Shown in pieces: positions 11,280-24,760 of a stretch of 64,000 bases of DNA. The notes beneath the pieces are model-generated. The model was not told the DNA's origin and did not search any database. It saw nothing but the letters and a program-made list of their open reading frames with translations. The stretch lies in contig JAREIK010000801.1 of assembly GCA_029783825.1 (NCBI GenBank), positions 10,876,391-10,940,390 on the forward strand, read 5' to 3'. A program made the position numbers and the translations under genes. The number at the start of each line of letters is the position of its first letter. Within the stretch, counting starts at the first letter, position 1. The stretch is from Sapria himalayana (lineage: Eukaryota; Streptophyta; Magnoliopsida; Malpighiales; Rafflesiaceae).

Positions 11280-13340
11280 ATCACTCCAACATGTCTCTCA
11301 CATCAAATAGCTGATCAACCAACTAAGAACCTAAATGATATTATTGAAAATGAATTGGTTAAAATTGATGAATTTATTTTTTTTACAAAGTTTATTATGT
11401 TTGATATGGAGAAAGACCAATATGCTTCATTGATCATTGGATGATCATTTATAGCCAATAGAAAAAGCCCTCATTGATGTCAAAAATAGAGAGTTCACTT
11501 CTTTATGTAGGCGAAGAAAAAATAAAATTCAACCTTTATAAAAGCTAACAAAGTCTAGATGATAGATAACCTCGTCCACATAATAATAAAATAGAAGGTG
11601 TAGTTTAGATAGAAATGTTTTGTAGAAGATTATTGATCTGATGAAAATGAGAAAAATGAAATAGAAAAGAAAATCTAAAGTTATGAAAGTGATGAAACAA
11701 AGATTGATGAGCATAATATTATGAAGTCGCAATAATTTTAAAAGTCACAACTTTAGAAAACTCCAAAGAGTATTTTGGAGAGGGAAAAGAATGTGAAACG
11801 CCTAAATTCTCATTATAGTTGCAAGAATGAAATGATATGAAAATTTGGGAGACTAGACTAGCAGTGAAAATAGAGGTATAATCATAACTAGTAGAAGATG
11901 AAATGAAGAGAAACACATGGTTGAAATGAAGATTTAGGATGATTAAAAAGGAGATAAAGTAGCAGAGTCAAAGATTATAGTCACAAATTTTACCACTAAC
12001 ATGACATTGGAGATACAAAAGCTAAATAATAAAAATCATGTCAACTCATAGCACTGTAACTTTGGTGATTCAAGAAAAAAACTCAAGCTATGACTAAAAA
12101 AAAGTCATTGTAGTCCAAAAGGTTATGACATCTAAGAAGAAATCCTAGAATATGATTCAATACTAAAAGACACAGCATTCCCAATCATGCAAACATATTA
12201 TACATAATCACCAAAATAATGATTATTATTTGATATTTGACATATCAAACAACCCTTGTCAAATAAGCTTTTAATATATTTCCTAATTCTTAAAATTGAG
12301 CATCATAACAAAATCACAACATAATACCTAAATCATCAACCTAGAAATATAGAGAATGATAGGAGTGGAAAGGAAGGATCTGGCCTGTCTAAGATACATG
12401 GTGTTAAGTATGCTTTTATACCAAGTGTTAGATCTCAAGTGACTAAGATCACCATAAAAATGACACTTTCCTTTGATTTCAAAGAGTTACAACCTCAAAA
12501 AATCAATTGAATCACAATGCAATAATGCCTCTAATACAAAGAAGAAATATGAGGTTCCTGGTATAAACTTCATCTAACACCAAACTAGGATTGGTATAGT
12601 GATTCAATTATGTTGGTTTAGAGTTTCGAAAATGAATAATTGATTTCTTGTAGAAAAGCAAACCCTCACATGAGATTTAGAGAGAGAGAAGAACAAGAAT
12701 ATGTGGAATAACGTAGAAAAACTTTCATTAATATTTATGCTCTGTAGCAGAGAATTCACATCATTTTGCTTTCTATTTTTTCTATTATATTGTACAAATC
12801 TTTATACAATAAAGTAAAACCTTTTATACTTAAATCATGTCATGATTGCATTCAATTTGTTGTAGTGTCATTTATGTCATGACTTCAAAGAATAAATTGT
12901 AACTTGAATACTTAAGTTATGATTCATAACAACTAACAATATGTTGTGACTACAATGATATTGTGATACCACTAAAAAGAGTCATGACATTATAATATAT
13001 TTTACATCACAAGTTAAGTCATGACATCACAGTTATATATTACAAATCCAAAGTACATGTAATATTTAAAGATGAGTAATGGCTTAACAATACATGTCAC
13101 GAAGAAAATTGTATGTTATAACTTAAGATGAGTCATTCTTTCACAATATATATTATGAAACTAAATTATAGTCTCTAGTCATAATCACACAAAATAAGTT
13201 GTGATTCCATTTAGGCTGTGATTCCAAACTGTAGTAGCTATTCTAATTTCCAACTTTATGCTACTAACGACTCCAAAGAATAAGGTCACAACTTCATAAC
13301 ATAGGAAGCAACTTCAGAAGAAGTGTGATTCAATCCTAAT
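11280..13340. other. No gene; degenerate CATGAC-type repeats
   Basis: No open frame with family features. Segments around 11960-12240 and 12830-13340 again show loosely tandem 'gtcatgacttca' phrases like those at 2.6-3.0 and 4.0-6.2 kb. This suggests one degenerate repeat family scattered over the first 15 kb. Segment 12360-12720 may belong to the copia element that follows, but no LTR pair was identified. Confidence 0.4.
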
Positions 13341-13349
13341 AATATCCCA

Positions 13350-14560
13350 CTTGATGAATATTTTTTTCCTTCCTGTCTTATATCGATACCACTAAAAGCT
13401 TTTGGCATCCACTACTATTCGATTTCTTTTAGATTTATAGCCAACTTCACAAGTCTCCTAGATATTGTTCTACTCATCTTCTTTAGCTTGCTCCCACTAC
13501 ATTTGATCCTTAAAGGATCTTACCTCCATCACACTACTTAGATCATTTTCCATTAACCTAAATAGTAAGGTAATGTATTTTTCTCATATTTTTAGGTAGA
13601 CTTCTAACTCATGTAATCCTTTTCAATGCAAAAGTTATCTCACCTGCATTAGCTTCAACAGAGTCTTCAAACCCCATCTACTTTATCTCTTCACTAGATG
13701 ATTCTATGTCATTAGTGGAATAAAGTTGCGATTCCATTTGTGATACATGACATGCATTAAGTCACAACTCACTACTTTTATGTCTTGTTTCCATTACTTC
13801 AAAAATGTCAACCTTGTTGGGACTTTTAGGGACCTCTTCACTCTTGCACTCCTTGAACACGATATCTCGATTATGGCTAATCATTCATATTTATGGGTTT
13901 CAGAGATTGTAGACTTTGATGCATTTTTTAAAGCCAAGAAACTTATAGTTTATTGATTCCAAATCCAATTTTTTATTTATTTATTTCAACACGTGTGTAT
14001 GCATCACACACAAATACTCAGAGATGAGCTATATACTCTGCTTTATCTCATTATTTCATACAACACCTCAAAGGGTGTTTTATCTTTCATCATTGATGTG
14101 GGAGTGCAGTTTTTTTGGTACCATGTTGCAGCTACTACTTCTACTCAAAGTGATAGTTTTAAGCCTAACCAGCTTCTCACGCACCTCAGTTTTTTCATTA
14201 ATTTTTTATTCAATAGTTTCCATAACTCTATTCTACTATGATGTCTTCCTAATAATATTTTGTTTACAAATAGCCTACTCGACATAGAACTCATCAACTA
14301 GGTAATACTTCATATTATTGTCCGTTTATAGAATCTTTATTGTCTTGTTGTATTTATTCTCGACCAATATTTTGAATTCTATAAACTTTTCTAGCACTTA
14401 AGTTTTATTCTAGATGAATATAACTCATGCATATCTAGAAAAGCCATAAATAAAAAAACATAGTATCTTGATTTTGAAAGTGATGTCTCTGATGCTTCCT
14501 TAAAACATATCACTATGTATCAAGTCCAGTATTATTGTTATCATCTTATGGCTTTAGCTT
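13350..14560 (-). pseudogene. Ty1/copia integrase-to-RT remnant
   Basis: Minus-strand translation recovers integrase-end features in order. A decayed integrase stretch lies at about 14460-14300. A segment at about 14135-14075 reads 'NCTPTSMMKDKTPFEVLYE', the counterpart of the conserved N-R-x-P-T-x-x-L-x-x-K-T-P-x-E motif. A region then corresponds to the H-L-R-V-F-G-C block, followed by the start of the RT domain ('SFKDQM' and a WYxYK-like end, about 13520-13370). Stops and frameshifts occur throughout. No LTRs or gag were found nearby. Confidence 0.65.
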
Positions 14561-14569
14561 TGGGTTAAT

Positions 14570-15420
14570 ATCACTTTTTATATCCATAGAGGTAATCCTC
14601 ACAAAAGCCAAAGCCTCCCAAATAATCTGACACTCCTTCCATTATCCTCGTTAATGGTATAGTCCCCAAATTATTTTCACTGATATGCCCAAGTCATTGA
14701 TATCATTACATGGTCTCATGATATCTCAATATGTTTCCATGTTTTGAATTCATGTTTCCGTGTTGCAACTCTACTATGAATTCTCTAGGTTTGCATTTCC
14801 TCTGATTCCTCTGCTTGATTTCATGTTGTGATGTGTTTCCACATTGTGACTCCATATTTTCATGTTGCAACTCTACTACATATCATGATATTATGTTTCT
14901 ATATTATGACTCCCAAGTTTTCTTCACTTCATCTTTCTAGGTGAAGGTTCCAAACCTTGTCGTGACACCATATTTTCACCTCGTTATTATAGACTTTCTA
15001 GGTGAATGCTCCAACCCTACGAAATTTATTTATTGCTACACCTTGTAACCTAGGTTATGCTCTTTAGTTCACCTTGGATTCTTCTATTTAAATTCTTTTT
15101 ATCAAACTTGTCTAGGCGAGAACTCTTTATTCACATTTCTTCTCTATCATTATGAGTCAGATATTTGTCATCTTACCTATTCTCTTTTACTTCAATCTTT
15201 GAGTTGATCATAGGTAAGATTGAAACTAGGCTTTTCCCACTATTACTCCAACTAAATTTTGGTGAATAAGCTAGTCTTGGCTATCTTGGGATATAGAGTT
15301 CCCTATTTTCTAACTTTGATAGCTTGAAAGCTAAGGTGAAGATTCCATCTTAGCCAAGGCCCCCACTAACCCACCTAAAATATCAAATCCCCTGTTCATC
15401 TTGATTGAGGAATGTATTAG
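14570..15420. other. No gene; degenerate 'catgtttccatgttgcaactctacta' repeats
   Basis: Bases 14700-14930 contain three or four imperfect copies of a phrase built on 'ttccatgttg' and 'caactctacta'. The rest, to about 15420, has no recognisable feature and may be the flank of the copia remnant. Confidence 0.4.
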
Positions 15421-18400
15421 GTCTATTATATCTTACCTCCTTGAGGAAAGTGATGCAAAAAATTCTATTCATGGAATAGGAATAGTAGAATAGTTCATTT
15501 TGAATGCCTATCCTATGCTCTTTCTTTTCCTTGACTACATGCTGCCTTGAAGTGACTTATTTGACTACTTGAAGAGGGAAGAAGCAGTATAATGAATGCT
15601 TGTTATATTGCAACTCTCGATCTGATCTTAAAAGAGGGGAATGGAGATTGATCTAAATATTTCAAATCTTTCTCTCCTGCTTTCAATCATCCAAAAGGTC
15701 ATTTGGTTGAGTATCCTTAATTTAATATTCTATTGATCTGGTAGCATTTTTCGCATTAGCTCTTTCAATCTGTAATATAGAAAGTCTATCCAATTCTTCT
15801 TCTATTCTATATGGCTGATTCACTTTAGTAAGAAAGCATCTTCCATGGGTTGTCAGATAGTTTTTTTTGTTGACGGCAAGCTATCATTGCTAGTTCCTGA
15901 GCCTTTAGAGCTAGGGCATGTGAAGAGATAATAATAGTCTATTTCTTTCGTCGATAGGTTATTCTTGGCAAGCAATCAAGCATTGAAACAAAGCAATAGG
16001 ATGTTCTCAGTTCAGTGTGCTAAGCTACTTTTAAGCATTCCAGTGAGCCTTTATCCATTACAAATAAGTATATGATAATCATATCTTCTCTCTATGCTCT
16101 TTCAAATTGCTCTGTCCACTAATTTCATTCCTTAACAAAGAAATCTGGTCGGTGCAAATAAGATAGGGAGTTACTAATGCATTCTTACTACTAAGAGCCA
16201 TCACCTTGTTTAGTCCAATAGGTTCTCTATCTTTATTTTTAGAATCTATCTTATGAGTAGATTTAGTTAGTAGTTTTAGTTAGCTTTAGTTAGTAGTTTT
16301 AGTATCTTATTATTGGAATCTTAACTAAAAAATATGAGTAGCCCTAGTTAGTAGTTTTGCTTGAATGGAATGGTTCTATTTCATATCTTCATCATGTTGT
16401 GTTGCTGAGATCTTCCTCTTGTTTCTAGTTATAAAGTGAATGAAAATGTCGATTGCAAGCTTTGAAGTAGCATGCTACCCATTAAGTTCAATCAAATTCT
16501 TTTGCAGCCCATCGACAAAAGCCAACACTCATTGTTGAGAGTTCTAGGATTAGCTAGCAAAAGAAATAATAACTTGGTTGATAACAACCCTGGAGGTTAG
16601 ATACCTTTTATTATGCTTAATCCCATAAATTCCACTTGTAAAGAACCACCATTTTCTATCAAGATGCTTCTCTTTTATTTTGAGTGGCACATGCAAGCTA
16701 TTCCATTTGGTAGTTCTAGGGTAATTTTTCATGAGATGTAGGGAACTCAATTGCCCTTAGCTTTCTTTCTTGTTTGCAGTTGATGGATACCATGTGGTTT
16801 CTAGGATTCAGCTTTGACATCTTATAATCTGGTACACTCGCCAGGATCCTTCTCCTATTCATGAGAGTTTCACTTCATTAGACTTCCCCTTAGCTTTCTC
16901 AAGTGATACTGACAAAATTGGTTTATAGCACCATTAGATTGGGAATAGCATATAAATGTATTGTATCTTTTGTCACTACTTTGCTTCACCCTCTCCATTT
17001 CTAGCCAGTCGTAGGATGAGTTAACCGAGAAAGATATATATTTTAGACACATTCAAGAAGGGAAAAACAACTTCATTACCAAAAAACATTCATTTCAAGA
17101 TATTGAGATATCTATTATATGATCTTCAGAAAGACTATTTCTTAGATAGTAATCTGTTCTGTTGGCTTGGGCCCTTCCCTGTAGGCGCTTTTTTTAGTAG
17201 ATGAGAACCAACCTTTTTTTTCCTTAGGTCAGAGCCTCAAACTAAGTTTAAGTTATATGGTTATTCATAGGTTTGAGTGAGATACATTACAAATAATTTT
17301 AAGCAATGAGCAAAAGCAGTTATTCTTCTGAAAATCTTCTTCTTTTCTTGTTTTGCATCACCCATTTCATTTCATTGTCTACTAAATAATATATGCTCTT
17401 GGTTGGAAAGGAACTATGACTACCTTGTAAATAAGACATCTTTATTCTCGAGAAAATGATGACATAATCTCTTAGGTAATAGTTGCATGTAAAAGTATTC
17501 TGAATGGTAAACTATATATAGGCCTAGGAAATTTAGTTTATCTTGTATAGTTGCCCTTTCTGAAGTTATTGAGCCTAGCTCAACTACTATGATAGATTTT
17601 GAAAGAAGAAATTATCAACAAGATCTTATTCAACATCTGACAACAAACAATTCTTTTATGCTAATAAGATCTTCTTTAGTTAGTTCTAAGGAAATAAATT
17701 ATTTGATGAGATAAATGTAGATATTCTACAGTTTCCTTTGCATTTCAAATACTTTTCTTCTTCAATAAAAAAAGATACAAATGAGTTACCGAGTAGCATT
17801 TGATTAATTTTTCTATATCAAATTAAGTAATAATCTTTTTTCTTTAAACCCTGATAGAGCCAATAGAAAAAATAATAATATTGATTTACAATAGTGCTTT
17901 CAAAAGTCATTGGTTCAAATCTAATTGCATAGCATTATTGTTGAAAGGCTTGCTGACTCAGTGATTAGTGAATTAGAAGTTGACTTACATCAGTCAGGTT
18001 TAGGAGTTCCATTCAAAGGCACCCAAGCTCAGATATGCAGTATGATTTGATCAATCTATCTACTCAAGCAAATGAGTAATCTGAGTGAACGAGTCCACTA
18101 GAGATTGGTAATCATTATTGGAGGGGATTGGATAAGGATGAGTAGAGAGAAGTCATGTTATTAATGGATTTCCTTTCACTAGAAAAGTATTATGGGGGGC
18201 TGGAGAATGAACTTCACTTAGCTAAGGCTTTCCTGGATGAGTCATTGGAGGAAGTTGGTTTGCCTGTACTATCCTACTATGATAATACTTGAAGGTTAGA
18301 TCAATGAAATTCTATGCTTATTGGAGTCACGGATATGGAACTAAATGATAGATCTTTTAAGTGTGGAAAGACAAATCAAAACCTCTAATTAATTATCTGT

Positions 18401-21400
18401 TCCAAAATAATGAAACCTTACCAACTTGGACAAAACAAAATTTAACCAATTATAGATCCATTGCATAAATATAGATAGAATCCAATGAGTAGCTCACAAT
18501 GATATTGATTTTTATGCTTGTTGAGCATTAGGATATCTATTGGAGGGAGAGAGAATGAGAGACTTCTATCAAAGTTCATATGGATAGTAGTGGATTAGAG
18601 ATCCATGGAAGATCAGAGCCTTTTTGACCAAAGTTTGTGGGCTGGAAGAGGTATTCAATGACCAAAGACTTTCTTGCAAGTTTGCAGCATATAGAAAGGG
18701 TTGTTTTCTCTTTTATATAGGTAATATCAAACCCTATTAAGGAGCATTTTTAGTTGAAATCTTAAGTTTGAAGAACACTCAATGAATAATACTCAAGGGT
18801 GGCCTAGAGCCATGAATGAATAATAATTTTTTGTAATAAATAATCTTGTAATGTATACTCAAAAATAATGATATTTCCAATTTCCAAAGAGTGATAATAC
18901 ATAGATCTCAAATTAGCTATAATAATGCCTAGTTTCAAGAATCATGGATTAATGCTCAGTTAGAAATAACCAATCACTAAATGGATCTAGTAGATTGAGT
19001 GAGCTCACCTATGAGTCTAAAGCATAACAAAATCTATTATGTTACAGAGATCTCCAATGCATTTTTCATACCTCCTGATTGCGGATAGAGCATCTTTCAT
19101 ATACCTACCCCTAACAAATGAATGCCACTTTTGAAGGGAGTGCTAGCACGCACTTCTACTCGCTCTCAAGCAATATCTTTCGACTTTCATGCTTTTCTTG
19201 GTCGGTCTAATGCAATACAAAAATTTCCAACAAGTTTCCATTCCTTTTTAGAGCTCAAATCAGAACTACAAAAATCTTTGTTTTTATAAATTATTCATTC
19301 ACTAAGATTTCTTTATAGAATGGACCCTTAACGTAGCAAATTACTAAGCAAATTCTACCACAAAGCTAATAGTGAAAGATTGGACAACTTCTCACTCGGG
19401 TCACTAAACACCAAAAGGACCGAGAATCTGGACTTATGTCCTAACCAGTTTTAGTTTCAGCCCATATTCCTAAAATGTTGGCCGCATTTTCAATAGATGC
19501 CTAAGGTAGGGCAAGGGCAAGGAAAAGGTCAACGGTAGGAGGTATCCCAATTTCTTTTGCTAGCTTGCTTTATGACTATTTTGCTACCTTTAAAAGAATT
19601 GGGATGAATATAAACCCTTTCGCTCCTCTCATTTCAGTCGAGTGGTTATCACTTCCATTTCGATCTCCTCAGATCTCTAATAATAAACCAAACAAATCTC
19701 AAGAGTCCATCATTGCATTTTGAATGTCTCTAATTACATCATCTCGCTCTCCTAAGCTTGAAATAGAGAGGATGGGCTAGGTATCCAAGGGACTCCACCT
19801 AGAACAATATAACAAGTGCAAAAAATGGCATATGTCTTAAATTTGAAGGCCTAGAAACTAAATTCACCTAGGAGAAACCTTATGAACTTTTCTTTGGTAA
19901 TGAAGAAGGAAGACATAATAAACCATCTAGCTCAAACTGTCCATCTCTAGTTCACCAATGCCAAAATGAATGCAGAGTCACCCGATGTTAAGGCACCAAT
20001 TTAATCTAGTTCAACATATATCCTTAGCACTGTGATGAAGTTTTGTGGAAAATCTAACTTGGAATTAGTTTCCCAATCCATTCTACTTTTTCATGAAAGA
20101 AGACCTAAACTAAGGGAGGAGAGATTTTTTTCACATAATAAAGAACTGATATGAACAAACCCTAGAGCTGGCATTGAATGGTACACTCTCTTATTAATCA
20201 CTTTTTCATCATTAGTCTGACTACGATCAAAAAGAAAGAAGGTTGGAATGAGCCCGACGAGTAGTCAATCAATCAGTGCAAATAGGTAGGCACCAATAGA
20301 AAATTCCTTAGTATATTTTTTAGTTTAAAGTATGGTTCTCTTCCTTTCAAACAAGTACTTTTTGTAATCGAATCTATAACTTCTTCAATAAATGCTAGTT
20401 CTACAATCAAGTTTTTAGTCACTTTATAGTCAAACCATTCCTATGTTTTTGATATTAAATCTCATTCGAAGCTTTAGACAAGTCTATTATTAAGATATTG
20501 GGTCCTCGCCCTTATGGCATCTCGTACACATTCCAATGATTGGACAAGCTAATAAGTCAACTTCAAAGTGGATTTGTTGTGTAAAGAGTACATTATGTCC
20601 TATGGTTGCATGCCTGGTGAGGTCATCTCCTTCGTTGTGGGTAAATGGAAAACTTGACTCTATGAACCCAAGGAAAGGCTGCATAGTAGTTGTAAGGCCA
20701 TTAAGACTCGAGCTTTTTGTAGTTTTAACAAGAATGCTATTGAATGAATCCAATCCCCTAGTGAGTGAAGTGCTTCTGCCCCATGCCCAGGGGTGAGTAA
20801 TAGTACTTATTCTTTCATTTTGAGATCATCATATTAATCAGACATGATAGAGACACAATGACTTTCTCTTTGATTACAAAAGCACTAGCCAAAAATGTCC
20901 TACAACTAATATAATAGAGCATCGAAGATGAAAAATGAACCTTCTAATTAAATAAAGGGCATGCTGGCACTTGATGAATCAAATCAAATTGAATTGTTCC
21001 TATTAAATAGAATAGCAAGTAAAAGAGGCCAAGAAGCTTTTGATTGTGTCGACTTTACAAGCCCATTGTCTCATTCTATCACTTCCCTTCTTTTCGTTCA
21101 TTCATCCATAAGGTTGTAAAAAGAGATAAAGTAGTAGCTATCTAGTGGGAGTCTTTTTGATTGTATGGCATGAGGTCGTTATGGACAAGAGAACATTGAA
21201 TCATTTCTTTTGGGTGCAGGCAGCCCTCTACAACATACATCCCATTGCATCTCATCATCTCATCTTGTTTATTATACCATCTCAGATTAGATACATCCGG
21301 TAAGTGAGAGAAAGATCGTGTAACTCATTCTCACTTCTTCCTTTTGACTTTTGAGATGGAGGATCCCTATTCATTTTGAGATTCATAACAATTCAAGGTT

Positions 21401-23339
21401 GATTGCCTGCCCCTACCTAACTTTTTTTATATTCAAAGTGGTCTAGAGAGCACTATTGCTAGAGCATGAGAGAAGGAATAGTAATGATTTTAGCAAGAGT
21501 AACTAGATGGACTACTCAAGTCGAGTTGAGTCAAAAGGTATTGTATAACAACAGTTTAAGTCAAGCAAATGGGATCTCTTATAAACATATGTGATGTGGT
21601 AAATGGGGGATATTAGGGGATATAGTGAGTGGAGATACTTCTATAGATAGCCAAATGAGAGAAGGCCTTCTATTCTTGTTCAGAGGGCAGGGATATCCCG
21701 ACCCTACTATCACTATGTATTTGCAATAGTACTTGATTCAACTCTATTTGTGACCTTTTCTCATATGTAGGACTCTCTATCTTCTTGGGTAGATAATAGA
21801 TCATATTTAAATTTAATAGTGAGTAGTTTTAATAATAATAAGTCTAAGTTAAAAATAAAAATCAAACTGTAAAAGCTTGCCAAGATGGCTACGTAAACTA
21901 GCAACCAAACATGAATTATGAGTTCTTTCTATTCTTCTATTTTAGTTTTGTGACAATTCAACAAAACAATTGTTCAAGATTGCTATATCAAGCATACAAC
22001 GAGCATAGTCTTATGGCCAAGAGAGGGTTGTCTCTGATCTTCGACCACCTTAAAGCATTTTGATTTGATCATTGGACAATCCACTGAGTAAAATATTGCT
22101 AAAGAAACTAAAATTACACTCCAACCAAGGAAAGAGATAAATCACATATTGACCAAAAGTCAATCCTCCTAGTTTGAAAGAGATAAGTATAGAGTTTTAA
22201 GAATGATAATCAAATATTTTTTCATTTATTTTTTTTAGTAAGAAGATACTAAGACACACTCAATATACAGCACATACTCAGAAGACTAGCATGGTTCTTC
22301 CCCCATTGAAGAGCCACATATCTAGGATTGACCACATCATCACTATTTTATCAAGGTGTGACCACAATCTCAAATGAATCAATGTAAAGTATGTCCAAGC
22401 TTAAAAATAACAGTGAAGATTTTGAGTCCCTCATAATGCAACTCCCTTATGAGGTGGAGGACAACACAAATGGATTCCACATCATAAGTACCATTCACAT
22501 CATTTGAAAGCTCTCTCAGAACATGTATCAAGCTTATTAGAAAGGAACAAACATGAATACTCCATAGTGAAAGAAAATAAACAAAAAGAGCATGCAGCAT
22601 CTCTCATCTTCTTCATTGAATTTGGTATCTGGATGATCGAAGAGTCAAATTATGTTTGTTTCAGGGTTGGAAAGGTTGACCAAACAGGGTGGTCATAGGT
22701 TCACTCACCTATAGATCTTCTTCTTTGCAATGATCTCATTCTTGTTGAACATCCATCCTCTAGCAACAAATTTATCTTCTCTTGTAGGAGTGGTAGCATT
22801 CAACTTTTGAGTATCAAAAAAGGATGATTAATGAGCCATATGATAGTAGAACAGCATTCATGATGGTATGAATCATACCCTTGGCCTCTTATACCTTCTC
22901 TCGGCCAAGCCTCAATAACTCCTTTTAGCTAGCATTCAGTTTTAGGAAGTAAATTCGTCTATTCAACAAAATAAATAGAATAAATTCAATAATTTCTCTT
23001 GCACTCCTATCCTCTCCTGCTCTGCTTATGCTTTCTTAGTTCATCTTCATAGCTCACAAGTAGTCAAAGCCCATCCAACTGCTAGTTCCATTTTGGAAAG
23101 CCTTTTTTTCATGCCTATGCATGCGTTAACCAGTCTTCTCAATGTATGATACATCAAACCAAATGCAAAAGTAACAATTTTTGTGGAGCTGTCAGTCCCT
23201 TTCAAGCACATAAGGTGAGACTGGTCTATGATCAGCTATGATAAAAAGAAGGATCTGACATAAAGTTTCCATCATGTTGATGTCACTTTAGGTTTGCTTT
23301 TAGAGGGGTCTAGACTTGTGTCGACCATATTAGCACAAG

Positions 23340-24760
23340 AAATACATGGCATACTTAGCTTTTTCTAAAAGAAAAAAATTTCATTTACTTAGACTAAGTG
23401 AAAAAATGGAGGAGCTTATATATTATCCATTGACATTAAAATGAAGTAATACATGAGGCACATTATGCTCCACATTTGCATGGTGAAACAAGATTACTAT
23501 TTGAATGGGATCAAATATGTTAGAACACTTTTGAAGACATCAAGGAGTATCTGTTAAATCCCCTACTCTAGTCTTGGAAGATCTAGTCAAAGTATGTCCT
23601 CTGATCTTTTACATGATAACTTATCCTAATTCACTTGGAACTCTTTTTTTTTTTGCTTGAACAAATAAATGATAAAGGAAATGAAGTTTTTTTATAGTAA
23701 GTCATACCCTGGTGGGAGGGGTGTTCAATTATTCAAACTTTGAAAAAGATATACCTTATTTGTAATACAAAAACTTAGACAATATCTCCTAGAACACTCC
23801 ACCCCGCTCAGATCAAAAGAAGATCCACTCAAGTATTTTCTCTCAAGCATTTCTTAAAGGATAAATACCAAGAGGTTATGAATTATCCAAATATCCATGA
23901 TGTTTCCGTAATGATAGAACGTAAAAGTTAAGCACTAGCTGATTTCGTGGCAGCTCATCTAACCTCAAATGAAACTTATTTGTTAGATGATCTACATGAT
24001 GAAGAAGTTTTATCTGCTAAAGTTCAATTATCAAGGAGATCGATGGTTCATCTCGGAGTGGGGCAGGGATTATCTTCATGACCCAAGAATGGTCAATGAT
24101 TCTTACTCATTCACACCGACTAAACCAACTTCAGACAAGGTTGCTGTATAAGAAGCTGGTTTTGCTTTGGAAAATAAGATTGATCATCTTATAGTATATG
24201 ATGATTCTCAACTAATCTTTAATTAAATGTACCTCATTTATTAAGTAAGAAAAAGGTCCCTCGAGCCTTACTTCTTTCATATAGTCATGATCCTATCCTA
24301 AGTAAATTCTTCTAAGTAAATGTGGAGCATGCTCCACAGTCATAGAATCATTATGCTGATGTGATGGGAAGTTTAGCAGCTTCCATAGTCCAAACTAACC
24401 CATACAAATAAGAGTATAAGAATGCATGTTAGTATTAGAAAACACTACCGCCCTACCCTTTCTATTTCCATCATTTGAAATAAGTAAAGTGTTCTTCTTT
24501 CATCCTTCATCCCCATTACAAGGGTTCGAGGGCCGATCAGAATATGTTTGGCTATTCAATAGATCCTTTCTTACAAAAGGGTATGCTAATAAGATTAAAT
24601 GATGAACTTTCGAATTATGTTACGGAAAAATTCAGCAAGAAGTTTTCATATTGGAAAGGTGCTCATCCTATTGGGTCAAGCTGGAAAGGTCTTATTTTTA
24701 ATGAAGTTCACCATTCATGCCTTTATTCTCACCTTGACTAGGTCACAAAAGAAATGGGTG
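23340..24760 (+). pseudogene. Ty3/gypsy RT-RNase H remnant
   Basis: Plus-strand pieces in several frames line up in canonical order. At about 23503-23590 the peptide contains 'NTFEDIKEYLLNPPTL', the RT thumb/RNase H junction motif (W-x-x-x-C-x-x-A-F-x-x-I-K-x-Y-L-x-x-P-P-x-L). At about 23770-23845 is 'KLRQYLLEHSTPLRSKEDPL'. At about 23930 is 'ALADFVAAH', the ALADFLA block. At about 24190-24215 'VYDDSQLI' corresponds to the VYGDSQLI motif of the second RNase H-like domain. The 24544-24741 stretch plausibly continues towards the zinc-binding integrase start (FLQKGML...EVHHSC..SH). Many stops and frameshifts. Embedded in the organelle-like block. Confidence 0.8.

Noticed and set aside
17840..17940. 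tRNA T-arm-like 'tggttcaaatct' in the organelle-like block
   Set aside because: No D-arm or anticodon arm at the right spacing; too little to call a tRNA.
20490..20796. Overlapping 86-87 residue frames on both strands in the organelle-like block
   Set aside because: No recognisable domain; opposite-strand overlap suggests chance; no known mitochondrial gene matches that I can recall.
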